Of a stretch of DNA of 64,000 nucleotides, positions 19,776 through 32,150 are shown piece by piece (positions within the stretch are counted from its first letter, which is position 1; each line of letters begins with the position of its first letter). This stretch comes from Tetrapyrgos nigripes (Eukaryota; Basidiomycota; Agaricomycetes; Agaricales; Campanellaceae). The stretch lies in assembly GCA_013368315.1 (NCBI GenBank), contig JAACJM010000137.1:163288-227287 (forward strand). Direction: 5' to 3'. Both the position numbers and the translations under genes were made by a program. The notes under the pieces are model-generated. The model did not search any database. It worked only from the letters and a program-made list of their open reading frames with translations, and was not told where the DNA came from.

Positions 19776-22157
19776 CTTTAACTGTTGCCAATTCAGAGCA
19801 TCTAGATCTTCGATTAGCAGGCGATATGCGGGTAGAAATTAGGAAGGACAATGGTGAGTCTTCGTCGATCACTCTTAAAAATGTATACTATAACTCAAAA
19901 CTTCCGTTTACTTTAATCAGTATTTCACAAAAAGCGGACTATACTTTTACTTTTCATGATCATTTATGTATAATACGGAATGACAAGGACAATTTCATTG
20001 GCGTTATACACGAGAGCGCCAAACTTTACTCCATCACAACTAAAAAATTGAGTGATAACGTTGCTACTTTAAGTTTATATGAACTTCACAAACAGATTGG
20101 TCATATGAGTTATACAAATCTAAAAACATTACTAAAAACAGATAAATCTATTATTACAATCATTATTGATGATTGGACAGAAACTCAATGCGAAGACTGC
20201 ATCATCAATAATATACATAGACTTTCTGTTCCGAAACAACGTACTTCAGAATTAGCAGAAAACTTCGGAGACCATTTTCATATTGATATATTTGGTCCAT
20301 TACGAACTGCCTCTATTGAAGGCTACAAATACTGGTTAACCATCGTCGACGACTGTACGCGTTGGTTAATATTATCTCCACTTAAAACAAAAGACGAAGC
20401 TTATACCCAATGGGTTACATTTACTACTGAACTATTTATGCAATATGGTATCAAAGTTAAAATTCTACAATCAGACAACGATGCTGTATTTACTTCGGGT
20501 GCATTCAAAAACTACCTGAAAGCACAAGGTACAATTGCACATTATACAGTTCATGACACGCCTCAGCAAAATGGAGTTGCTGAAAACATACATCAACATA
20601 TCATGAATGGTATTCGTGTTAATCTGCATACTGGAAAACTACCTAATCGTTTGTGGTGGCATGCAGGACTTTATACTATGTACATACTTAATAGATCTCC
20701 GAAAACTGCATTAAAAATGCAAACTCCCTATTTTAAACGTTACGGTGTTAACGCGAACTTAGATAATCTACATAGCTTTGGTACACCTTGCATTGTATAT
20801 GATGAAGCAAGAACTAGTAAACTAACTCCTAAAGGAAAACGTGGAGTTTGGTTAGGCTTTGACGATCATTCAAAAGGCCATTATGTCTACTTTGGTACTA
20901 AAGTGAATGTAGAACGCAACTTGCAATTCTTAACGTCCAAATCGCAAGTTGAAGGGGAGTTACAAAACAAAAATCAAGAACCATTAGAAACTACAGAAGA
21001 AAATACAATTGAAATTCCAACTTCTCAGGAACACGAACCTGAACCAATGGATGTCGACGAAGACGAAACTAAACAACCTGATGGCCCAAGACGATCAAAA
21101 AGGATCCAAGAAGCCAGAGGTTTACTTTACGATGAAGTTGAACAAAACATTGCTTTCTTCTTAACAGAATTCAATGTTTACTACGCTGATAACGTTGGCG
21201 ATCCAATTTCATTCAAGGATGTACTCAATCATCCACAACGTGATGCATGGTTTAATTCCATGAAAGCTGAGATAGAATCTCTAGAAAGTCTAGGAACCTG
21301 GGAATACGTCAAACCTCCTGCTGATGCGAATATCATTGGTTCCAGATTTGTCTACAAAACTAAGTACGAACTTGGCAAACAGACCAAATTGAAATCTAGA
21401 CTAGTAGCACAAGGCTTTAGTCAACAAGAAGGCATTGATTACTACACAAATGATATCTTTGCCCCTGTAGCATGCATGAGCAGTACACATTTTATACTTG
21501 CTCTTGCAGCTTCATTAGACTATGAAACTACTCAGATTGATATTAAATCTGCCTATCTTTACGGAAATGTTACTGACAAGGAAACATTATACCTTCGTCC
21601 ACCTCCGGGTAATTTACTACCTAACTTACCTGAAGGCTACATACTTAAACTCAGAAAAACTCTATATGGGCTGAAACAAGCTGGTCGTCAATGGTATGAA
21701 AAATGATGCAATATTCTCATAAAGTTACTAGGACTTAAGAAGTCTACTTACGATAATGCAGTATTCTACCGATATCATGAGAATAAACTCATTTTAATAC
21801 TATCTTGTCACATCGATGACATTACTTTATGTACTATCAACAAAGCTACTGCACAAGCTTTTGTTACTGCACTTAGTGCACACGTCAAAGTCACTGACGG
21901 TGGAGAAATCCATTGGATTCTCGGTATGGAAATTCAACGAGATAGGAATAATCATACTATTAAACTCCATCAGAAACATTACATTGAGAATATTCTCAAA
22001 CGATACAATTTTGACCAATTACATTCACGCCGTACACCTATGCTACCCGGGCAAAATCTTAGCCCTAGACCTGGGAGTGAACCGCAACGGGACGCCGCTG
22101 CTATTAAACACTATATGTCACTAGTCGGTGGTTTACAATATGTCGCTGACGCCTCTA
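19616..22157 (+). pseudogene. copia-2 pol (protease, integrase, reverse transcriptase), truncated
   Basis: In the -1 frame relative to gag: protease HIIDSGATIHC (about 19697-19730); integrase zinc region and core (HIDIFGPLRT, LQSDNDAVF, TPQQNGVAENIH); then the RT region (RFVYKTKYELGK, QIDIKSAYLYGN, LYGLKQAGRQWYE). A TGA at 21704-21706 interrupts the frame, which then continues through CHIDDITLC (the YVDD box with His for Tyr) and SLVGGLQYVADAS at 22157. There the Tc1 relic begins and RNase H is gone. Whether the gag/pol frame change is programmed or damage is unclear; I saw no classical slippery site. Confidence 0.88.
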
Positions 22158-23431
22158 TGAAAATCATGGGGTCCCTCATATCAGCCCAGAAAGACAATCT
22201 CTACTCTCTCCTCTTAACTGCTTCTCCATCTGCAAAAATTGCAGCTCAGACTGGAGTATGGAAGCCAAGAGTTGCTTTTGTGGCTTAAAAGACAAATACA
22301 GACAATGAGAACAATACAGCAGGGTGTCCTAGGAGGCTCTCTACTACTTGTGAAGAGGTTAGATTGGAAAAAAATCCATTCTGGTAAAGCCAGATTGCTA
22401 CACAAGTGGCCTGAAACATCAAGGCTCTTCTTGGACAACCTGTCCCAACCTATAACAGCCAAAACATCCCTGAAAACGTCTTGTGGCGATCTCCAAAACA
22501 CAGAACAAGTGCAAACTTACAGCGACTTGCAGCAAGGCTCACTTGAAGTTTGCACAGATGTAAAAAGACCGGGCTGTAGAAGGCTAGAAGTGGGTTATTT
22601 TCTCAGATAAGACCAAAACCAATTATTTTGGGGCAAATATGCCCCAGCATGTGTGAGAAAAGAGAGATAAATTCATGGTACAGCAAGATGTGACAGAAAT
22701 GATGACATTTGAGAGAGAAAATGACATGACGGGTCAGGGTATGGGGCAACAGTAAGCAGTAAAAATGGTCCAGATGAAGGGGAAGATAGATTGCAAACAC
22801 TATATGACCATCTTAAGTAACAAAATCCTGGAAAGCATTAATAATATGGGAGTTGATCCAGAGGTGGCCATTTTTCAGCTGGGTATTAACTTTCTAAAGT
22901 GCTATATCCAATGGTTTCCTTTATCAGAACATGTCTCTCTACCTATAAAAGCAACACTCTGCTTTCATACTTCAGTCTGAGCTGAAATTTTGATAGAGGG
23001 AGGGGCAGTTTGGAGGAGAGAGTAGAGATTGTCTTTCTGGGCTGATATGAGGGACCCCATGATTTTCATAGAAGCTGTAGAGCATCTGTATGTTACTATG
23101 TATGCTCCAGCTGGCAGCTATGACATCATTGTGGTGTATACATCACATTACTGTACAGCTCCACCCATGACATCATGTATAACACATCAGGTTATTGCAA
23201 TAATGATTTTGAAGTGGCAACTCAAAAAATTGTCCAAATGACATACAATTTTAAATCAATCATAACTCCACAGATATGTGGCCAAATAAGACAAAACAGA
23301 CAAATTATTGTAGCTCTAATCAAAGGCTTTCTTGCTACCACCAGCCATGTTTTGAGATTTCTGCTCAATAGCTCTTAAATCAGCAATCTTTCCAAAAGTG
23401 CCAAACATGTGGACAATTTTTTTGGCCACTG
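22155..23431. mobile_element. Rearranged, inactivated Tc1-like relic
   Basis: The left part reads as a decayed version of the 14901-16527 transposase on the plus strand: MGSLISAQKDNLYSLL at about 22169, and MGVDPEVAIFQ at about 22850-22880. From about 22985 the 5' end of the gene reappears inverted (reverse complement of about 22150-22225) and leads into the outer inverted repeat ending GGCCACTG at 23431 next to TA. The left inverted repeat is missing. It therefore looks like two oppositely oriented copies, or one copy with an inverted duplication, joined by a deletion. Confidence 0.8.
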
Positions 23432-23525
23432 TACTTGAGAGTCAAGCGAGATACGTTCGCACACTCTTACTCCCCACTTTGTGACTCTCACTAAGACTAT
23501 TCGCTAAGATAACCTAAGTCTAATA
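23432..23525 (+). repeat. 3' LTR remnant of copia-2
   Basis: The last 94 bp of the 235-bp LTR, beginning at the TA where the Tc1 relic inserted. It is followed by the TCTTT target duplication. Confidence 0.9.
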
Positions 23526-23530
23526 TCTTT

Positions 23531-26500
23531 CTGCTTTACCTTGAGATCCTATCCTCACATCTTATACTCACTGTCGACAAGCTGGCACCTGGACGAGCTG
23601 GCTGGTGGGTAGACGAAGACGGTCAAATGAAGGGGTTTTTGGATGCATATTGGGAACACTGGCGCAAGTGTGACAAGGCTGCGACGAAGGGCTATTTTTA
23701 CGATTGGATGGCGAGCAAGCTCTTCCTAAAATTTGGCGATCCCCCATGTGCGTTTCTTTTTTGTTTTGTTTTTGATTTTGACTGCTGACTGACCATTTGA
23801 GCAGATGTACCAGTGGAACAGCGTCGAAAGACGACCAAAGGGAGCCAACCAGCCACATCGATGACATCAGCACCTGCAGCGTCTATGTCGACAGCTGCTT
23901 CCCAGTCTGGATCCCAATCACAGTCGACTTCCAAGGACGTGGAGACTCAGTCCTCTGCGCAGGTCACCTTCGTTTCGTCTATTCCGGAATCTCTGAAGCC
24001 AGTACCCGCAGAGGAATTGGAGGCCACCTCTGTATGAAGCTGTGGCGGAGTTGAAGGAGGAGTTGGAGAAGCTGGGGCAAACATACAACAGTGACTATGC
24101 TGCTAACCTTGTCATTGTTGCTGCGGAGTTTTGGGCGTGGTCGTTGATCCAAAATTTCCTCGACGATTCGATGGGAGTCACACTACCAGATTTGGAGCGG
24201 GATATGGAGGCGCTTTGGGGCCAGTATTGGGCTGCAACCAAGCAGAAATGGACAGGACAGTGGGAGGGTGTTGCCTTCAGCGAGCCTGACTCGGACGAGT
24301 TCACGAATGCATGCGCAATGACGATCGAACAGCGGGAAGTCTGTGAGGCTCGTTTCCAGGCCATATTGGACGGCGTTGAGATTCCAGCGATGGGCGAAGA
24401 AAAGGTAGATGAAGATTTGGTCAAAGAGAAGGAAGAGAAGGAACCACCAAAGGGGAAGGGGAAGGGGAAGGCACCAGTGCATGGGAAGCACTCTGCAGCC
24501 ATGAAGGATTTCTTGACGCTGGAGTTCGATAAGGTGACGCTGGATGACGTGGAGGAGAAATACGGATGGAACCAACTCACCGAGGAGCAAAAAGAGCAGA
24601 ATGTAGCATTGTTCAGAAAAGTCAGATTAGTGAGTACTTCGTGCGATCTTTCTCATCATGGGCTATATTAACTACTTGAAAAATACAGGATATTGGGTAC
24701 TACTACCGAAAACATGACCAGAAAGAAAAAAATGTGTCCGATGACGCCATCTTGGACAAGTTCCTCGACCATAGTAAGCGAGAAGCTCGCCCCAAACCTC
24801 ACCACGTCCCTGTCGTCCAAGTGTTTGAACGTGTGTATTGGAAGGATGTTGTTGAGCCAGCTGCCAAAGTGGGGATCAAGAAGGAGCAGGAGTTGTACAA
24901 GGAATGGAAAGCCAATGCCGATCCAGATGGTCCGTCATGAACCCTCCCTGTGAGGTGGCCATACGATACCGTGTTGCGAAGGTGCTGCTCGATAACCAAC
25001 CGGAGGAAAAGAAAAAGGCGATAAAGGACATGGAGCAAGCCGAGTATGAGCGCAAGGTGAAGGATTGGGAGAAGGAATTGGCTGCAGGTGATGATAATTC
25101 TGCTCTGGGAAATGCAAGGTGCGTGCTTGTTGTTGACGGTCTCAATATGAGCTCACGAGCAACTACTTTAGATCCCTCCAGAAGTGGGTGCCTGCCGCAG
25201 CTACCTTTAATGCGGCGTTAGCTCAGAAGACCAAAATGTTGGTTCTCGTGGCAGTGATAGGGCCAAACCCGGATGATGGTGGACAGATTGGCGTTTCTTG
25301 GTACGTATCTCCAATTTCGTAGTACTGAGACTTACCCTGTCATGATGCTTACTCTGTTCCAACTTCCCAGGAACATCAACAGAGAAAGCGCAACTGGTTT
25401 GGAATGGCCCGAATTCGATAGTGCAGTGTTTAGAGCAACCGAAGCTTCGCTGATAGAGTGGGGAAAAGCCAGTTTTGGTGAGTAGACTTTTACTGGTATA
25501 TGGTCACTGTCCCATATACGTATACCGGCTCGGATATTGATGAGATATATACTAACTCACTCGTCCCCAGGTCCAACTGAACGAACTGCAAGAGCACTGC
25601 CAAGTGACCACCCTACGGGTTCTTTCTGGCCTGGTCGCACGTCTGGCAAGGACAAACAGGACCTCACTCCTAGTGTACTGGCCAACATGACAGGTGCTGA
25701 GAAAACCCGTCAGCCGGTCCCTGACAATCAAGCAGTCACACACCCACCATCTCACAGGTCCACTAGGCAATCTGGCCGTCGTTCTCAGGAAGGTGCCAGT
25801 GTGGTGAAGAAGAGATCCAAGCAGAAATCGGTGACGTACAACAAGGTCCCTGTGATGAAGACAGGGGTTCCAGACGCTGACGCAAAGAAGGGAAGGAAGT
25901 CGAAGGGTGGAGAGAAGAAGAAGAGGAGGCCTCGTTTATACCGAAAGGTCGACTCTGAGTCTGAGGCCAAGGCATCCGATGCAGAGAGTGAGCAGGACGT
26001 CGACATGCACCTCAGTGATGAGGATGATGAGTTGCAGGATGATGAGTTGGAGGCTGATGAGCTCGACGGACCTGGACACGGTGGGGATGACAGGAAAGGC
26101 GGTGGAAGCGCATCAGCACAAGTCGAGGAGGGGGCCAGAGGGAAAGGAAACGAAGGGCCAGAGGGAGGGTGGTGAAGAAAGAAACCAGAAGCCAAGAGAG
26201 TGATGCGCCACCTCATCCTCCACCTCGTCCCCAGCCTCGTCCTCGTGGCCGTCTTACTATGGCTAGGCCTGCCTTCCCAGAGCCAAAACCGAAGTCACCT
26301 ATGGCTCCAAATGAACAGCTGGCACCGTCAGCATCTGCTCCCATTCTCCCTTCTGCAAAGGATGATTCTCAACGCCCAACATCAGCTGATCCACCTTCCT
26401 GTCTTCAACCTCCTCCTAGTTTCCTACCACAACCTCGACGTCAGGCCTCTGCACCTCCATCTGACTCTAAAACCAGAGGTTCTCCTTTCTCGCTGAAAAA

Positions 26501-27677
26501 GGCTCCACCCTTGTTACCACCAGTCTCTCAACCTTCACTGGAGTCGGCAAAGGAATCTGGGATGGATATAGACACATCCACGGGAGTAAGCCAGACAGCT
26601 GTTGTTTCACAACCGGCAGTGCTTTCTGGGCCCAGTATCAGTATATCGGCTCAGGAAACCTCCTCTCAACAGGACCCACCTGCACCAACTGTGGATGTAG
26701 ATCGTGATGGGACTACGTTAGGAAGAGCCTCTACAGAGCCTACCCTAGCTTCGCAAGGGTCACTGGAACCTGGTCTGGACGAGGAAATGTTAGATGGGCC
26801 CGGTATAGATATTCCGGCCAAGACAACCTCACTGGCTCTGAAACCCGATCGTCACGCTCCCTCAGCTCAGGAAGATGAAGAGGAGCACCCTTATGCTGTC
26901 ATGATCCAGGTCTATGGTATTCATAACTCAGATGCGTATTGCTGGGACCATCCGAAGCGACTAAAATTTTGGCCACTTCTCGGTGACGCAGTCGCATGCT
27001 GGCAGGTCGTAGCTTCACATCTCCCCGTTTCCGATGCTCGTGAGGTGTTTGAGAAAATGGTAGAGGCCTACTTGGATCTGGAATCCGACTTTACTTTCTT
27101 GGCCGAAAATGGTTCCATCAAGTCAGCGAAGGAATACCGTGGGGTTGCAGTGTGGAAGCAAGAAGACAACATGAAACGGATGCCTCCTCCTGTACTGCCA
27201 TCACAGAACAGGATAGAGGACGAGTTCCCGTTGGTCCGCGAGTGGTATGGCAACATGACCAAGTCAGTCACAGATTCGGAGTTTCCCCCATTCGACTCAG
27301 TGTCCGGCGTCAACGGCCTCTTTCCACTCATGGGAACTATGATGTGTATGCTGGTATGGATTCATGGTGAAGCAGCATCTTCTGGTGGCAACTTCACTGC
27401 AGAGCTCGCTGAAACGCTGGCGGATTGGATGTCTCTGGCCGCTGACATTACTGAGTTGATGGAGAAGGTGATGGCACGTGGAGTACGTCTCAAACCGCCG
27501 CGGAAGAGAAAGGCAACGGCAGTGGATACAGAGTCTCGACCTGCGAAACGACCAAACACGCGCACCCTTGCCACTTCCGAGGCTGGACCGAGCAATGTCA
27601 ACGTTGGGAAGAAAGGTTGGGGCAATCGAGGAGGCAAGAGCAATCGGGCCAGAGGTAGAGGTAAGGGTAAGAAGTAG
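23531..27677 (+). pseudogene. Large hypothetical gene, multi-exon, several frameshifts
   Basis: Coding-like segments in order: GWWVDEDGQMKGFLDAYWEH (about 23600-23660); exon from about 23806 rich in Ser/Gln; AELKEELEKLGQTYNSDYAA with FWAWSLIQNFLDD (about 24040-24170); KEKEEKEPPKGKGKGKA; YGWNQLTEEQKEQN; IGYYYRKHDQKEKN after an intron at about 24630-24688; a Lys/Glu helix (about 24960-25115); Leu/Trp-rich exons to about 25480; then a low-complexity Ser/Pro/acidic region (25570-26900). A final globular segment (AVMIQVYGIHNSDAYCWDHP, about 26900-27480) precedes a basic tail (GRGKGKK) at 27677. Most GT-AG introns join well, but frame changes not explained by introns occur near 24024, 24935 and 26170. 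I do not recognise the protein. copia-2 sits immediately upstream of the first visible exon, and no convincing start codon is seen before it. Confidence 0.5.
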
Positions 27678-29480
27678 GGGAGAGTGGACTGCGCAGACAA
27701 AAGTGGACTTCTGTATTGCCGTGTGCTGTCTTTGCTGTTTTCTGTATTTTTAACTACGTGAGCTGTATGTATGTGATTTCTTTGCAAATGGGTTGATGGT
27801 ATATATTCACATGGCCAGTATACCACTATCAGTACCCGCAATATAGGTAGTATGTGAGACCTGGTACATAATGTATTCATGAAACAAGATTTCTGGCCGT
27901 CAAGTTTGTTTGGTAGTGTGCTGAGAGGAATCGAATTGGTGCATATGTTGGCGAGACTGGACTTGGGGTGAAGATTGTGTGTCAATGGTGTGACAATGGT
28001 AGCCCATGGCTTAGCTCTTTTGGCTGACTGCGCGATAGGTGAATTCCAGTCATCAGTAGAAATTTAGAATGACGACTGCTGTAATTGACTGGCAGCTGCT
28101 GACCTCGAATGGACCCCTGATCATCAAAGGAACATAATGTAGTTAGCAGTCATCTGTTAACCGACATACGTATGTCGGCTGTATACCTCTATGCTGTCAT
28201 GCCAATGGTTACAGTGTCTTGTATGTACACAAAGGAAATGGCTGGCTGAAGTTTCCTGGATGTGGATCAACTAGAAGCAGATATGGATCAGCTAGAATCA
28301 TGCGGACATGTATTCATCTATCATTCAACGAAGATGTTTCGCTGCACACATCAACAAGAACGCGGCTAATAAGAGAGCAACAGAGACCCTGTGAGAGGCC
28401 CTATACGGTGTAGCTAATCTGGTGACAAGGCACATTTAGCACACCAGTATCAAAGGAGCCAACACTACTGGCTAAGGAGTGTGAATGTATATGTCGCTAT
28501 ACAGGTACGGGTGATATATCATTAATGACATATACCCCATATATGGATACCGGAGTATACATTACACCGCTTAGGGTGTGGTCTTAGCTACTTCTCTACC
28601 GGCGTGCCAACTGTGGCTACCTCATTCTATTCGCTACATTCTATAAGATGTACGACATGAAGGTCTGGACCGGGTCTGGCGGAAAATGCCAGTAGACGTT
28701 GAGATCGCCTCCGAGTCGGTCCTTCACCCGGCGTCATGTACCACACCAGCTACTTACTCACTCATGCAAGGGATAAGATACATTACTGCTCTGTAGCTAC
28801 TGATTGTATGCTAAGGCCTCTATTAAAGCGCTTCAAATCCGGCTACGTTCCGGAGAAAAGGTGTACGAGTCTTTTTTTCTTCAACGAACGGTGTAGGCGA
28901 GTCAGGTTCAAATTCAGGGTATAAAGACTACTCATACAGAATTGTAGCTCAGGCTCAATCGGTCTCCTGCAGCATACTCTCTAGAACCCTGAGCTTGAAC
29001 GATATTCACACCTAGGGCAGAAAGCTAATCATTGTGTTCGTGTACTACTCCAAAATTACTGACTATCGCTCATTGCCTTTCATATCAACACCACCAACGT
29101 TATCATAGGCGGCTATCATGATCCACAATGTGTCCCTCGCCATAAACACAGGGAATTCCCACTCTCTCGGTGATCTTCTTTAAGACGTATACGGAGAATT
29201 TTAGAATGGTCGAAATGAATGAATATTAAGTCTCACCATATCTTTGGAACGAAAAAAACAAATTCGACGGCACACCTAAGACAACTTTCTTATCTGCAGT
29301 ACCAGATCATGCAAATCAACATCCTCAATCCTCGAGAAAACACTGTAGCAACAAACTCACCTGATAAACACCGCCAAACGTTCCGAAAACATCTCATCCC
29401 CAATCTCCCTAACCTCCCACTAATCACTTCATTCTTCCTCTTCACCATCGCATCCTCCAAATAGGTATATATAAACTCCT
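27678..29480. other. No supported gene
   Basis: Non-coding by eye. It contains a perfect 18-bp palindrome CCGACATACGTATGTCGG at 28161-28178 and several TATA/GTAT-rich imperfect palindromes between 28480 and 28560. Confidence 0.5.
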
Positions 29481-32150
29481 CTAGCCTATACAGTTACAGT
29501 ATGTATGAGTCGTCCAATGTATCCGAACGAATTGCGGCGGTGGGGAGATGAAAATGGATAAGTCGTTGGAAAGCGCTGGTGGGAGGGTTGACAGGAGTTG
29601 GGAGAGCCTGCGAATATGGAAGTGGCTTTTCGTAAGTAATCTGAGATCGAAGTATCCTCCAAAAAATTTAGAAGACTGGTAAAAAGAAAGAGCAAGATTT
29701 ATAGAGGTCTTACCTTGTATATCCAAACGTCAGAGTACCTAATCTAACAGTGACGGCTGAGACGCCCTCTTAGGATAATGTCGCTGGAGTTGAGATGAAA
29801 AGCAAACGGTCATCCTTTGGACAGTGCGGCAATTCCGATTCGTATATGATATACGAAACAAAGCTTCGATGGGGGTGTCCATGGTGAGCGTGAGTTCTGC
29901 CAAGTGAGGTGAGGAATGCGAGGAAGGTTAGCGAATGGAAAGGAGTGTGGACAGGTAGCTGGACGACCTGAGAGACAGTAGTATGAGTACTGGGCAGAAG
30001 TACATAAGATAAGAGAATGAAGGACTCACCGATATGTATCCGAATCGACCATGCTCCACAAGCGAGACGGATTTTTGGTTTGACTTTGAAGGGCGAGAGT
30101 GCTATGAGATGGATGGGGATTTTCGTCGTTGTGTGAAGGCCTATAACGGCGGAAAAGTCGGGAAGAGTTAGCTTTGGCATAGGTTAGATTGGAGTTTTTC
30201 ATAGAGGTAGAAGTAGACTCACGTCGATCATAAGACATACGCCCTAAATAAGAGCGAGAACCGGTGTATCTTGAGAGTATGTATGCTCTTAGTATATTGG
30301 GGGAAGACAGTCAGATGGATCTCGATTGGAAAACGGAGACGAACGATAGGTTTGTATGGAAGATGCTCTTGTCGTCCGATATAATGACTGAAAGTCTCAC
30401 GTGGGTAAGGTTGTGGCCTTGGCCGCTCTTATGGTCACCACCATCGTCTGATTAAGATCGACATACATGTATTTGCGTTAACTTATCCAAAAGTTCCTAT
30501 CCCAAACTCTGCCCCAAAACCTCCCAAAGAACACCCGCATTACCACCTGATATACTCCAACGACGCGCGAGATTGCTTGAAAAAAATGAGGGTACACAGG
30601 GGGATGAGGTTCTGAATCTTGATCATGCATGTCGGTGAAGAGGCGTAAAAGCAAATGCGTTGGTGTGGTCCTCATAGTAGGCGTGTTGGTTGCGTTAGCA
30701 TAATAGGCATCGGCATCATCTCTTGCTTCTTCTGCCTCTTCGTTGTGGATTTCGTCGACACCGTCATACTCATAGCCTGGGACGATGAGAATGAGAGGAA
30801 GATTGAAGAGACTTTGAAGACCTAGCAAAGGAAGTAGAAGGCAGGAATTAGACTATATATTGTATCGTACTTCGGGAAGGAATCGGCAGTGTGCAATACA
30901 CGAGAATAAACAAGGATTCAAAGAACGATGAAGAGCGGGAACGCCGTTGAGGAGAAAGAGACGTACATTCTCCATACTGAGACCAGTATCCCCCTCAGCT
31001 CTCTGAGTCCCGAGTCCGAGTCCCATACTCTAGCTATGGCTCGCACTCGTATCCCCACTAATCTGACCCAAGCAAAGTCCCCGTCTCCTTCCTATCCCCC
31101 TCTGTCTCGATTCTCAAATCTTATTCACCGTCCCACGCTCACTACGTTCTCCACCCGAACCAAAGTTCCTCATCCAAATCAACTCTACCAAACCACCTTC
31201 CATCACAAGTGGGTATTGTCTTGGTGGTTTGGTTTGAGGGGATGTGCAGAACGTGGGGATTTGTCGTTGCCGGAAGACCTAATGATACTGGGAGAAAGAG
31301 GATGAGCTGGGGTCTTTCGTACAGGCAGAGCCAGCCCCCCCTCGACGACGGGACGTAGACCGAGAACGAGTCCAAATACGACTGGAATATCGAGAACCAG
31401 ACGGAGACAAACAACGAATGGAAATGGGTGAGGGTGACGGGTAGTGGGGAATGAAGACTCGTCGTCGAAAATCCTCGCAATGCAGGTTTGGTAGCTTTCT
31501 GATAGTAGATGCCGAGGGAAGGAATGGTCCCCGAATGGAATTATCGAAATATACAACAAGCTTGAAGTTGAGGTTGAGGATGAGGCCAAAAGAAAGAAAG
31601 AAAGGATACACGTACCAACCTGACGCTCCTCCGAAACCTAACCCCTCCGCATTGTCTCATCTATACTCGCACTCATACTGGTATTCGTCTACCCATCCAA
31701 GCAGAAATCCCGCCCCTTCCTATCTCCCACTATTGCGTCCTCTACAGCGGTAACTTCCTCCGAGTCGACCCTCCTTCGCGAGCGAGACGATGTTTTCGTT
31801 CGGTCAGAACATGTCCATGGAGAGGGTTGGGTTTCAAAAGAGATACGAGTCGAGCTACTCGGAAATCGTCGAGATGGATGCGGTGCAGGAAAACAGACTC
31901 GGAGAGCTCATGGATTGTGTAGAGGCAGTGGAGAGTGAAGCGAAAGGCTTGGTACAGGGTTCAGGTGTTGGACTCAGGATTAGGGTTCCAATGTGTTCCT
32001 CACGTCGCATGCATTCCTCTCTGGAGCTACTACGTCCTACCTCCGAGTGTTTCGATGAAATGGCAGCAAGCTCGCATGCAGGAATGATCGGTGTTGAAAT
32101 TGAAGTTGTGCCTATGAATACTTCAAGTGCCGGTGTCAGGAACTGATACT
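29481..32150 (-). other. Coding-like remnants, no confident gene model
   Basis: Minus-strand pieces have protein-like character, for example LAELTLTMDTPIEALFRISY at about 29930-29850, FKVKPKIRLACGAWSIRIHI at about 30100-30035 (followed by a GTGAGT donor at about 30030 and acceptor CTCAG at about 29970), and a Leu-rich piece at 30828-30478. Stops interrupt every frame and I could not link the pieces. It may be one or two decayed genes. Confidence 0.25.

Larger units (their letters stand above)
17981..23525 (+). mobile_element. Ty1/copia retrotransposon, defective (copia-2)
   Basis: The 5' LTR begins TGTTGGAATTTAATG at 17981. The 3' LTR remnant ends CTAATA at 23525. The element is flanked by a perfect 5-bp duplication TCTTT (17976-17980 and 23526-23530). 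Internal order gag, protease, integrase, reverse transcriptase marks it as Ty1/copia. The RNase H end and most of the 3' LTR are missing, replaced by a rearranged Tc1 relic (about 22155-23431). Confidence 0.95.
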
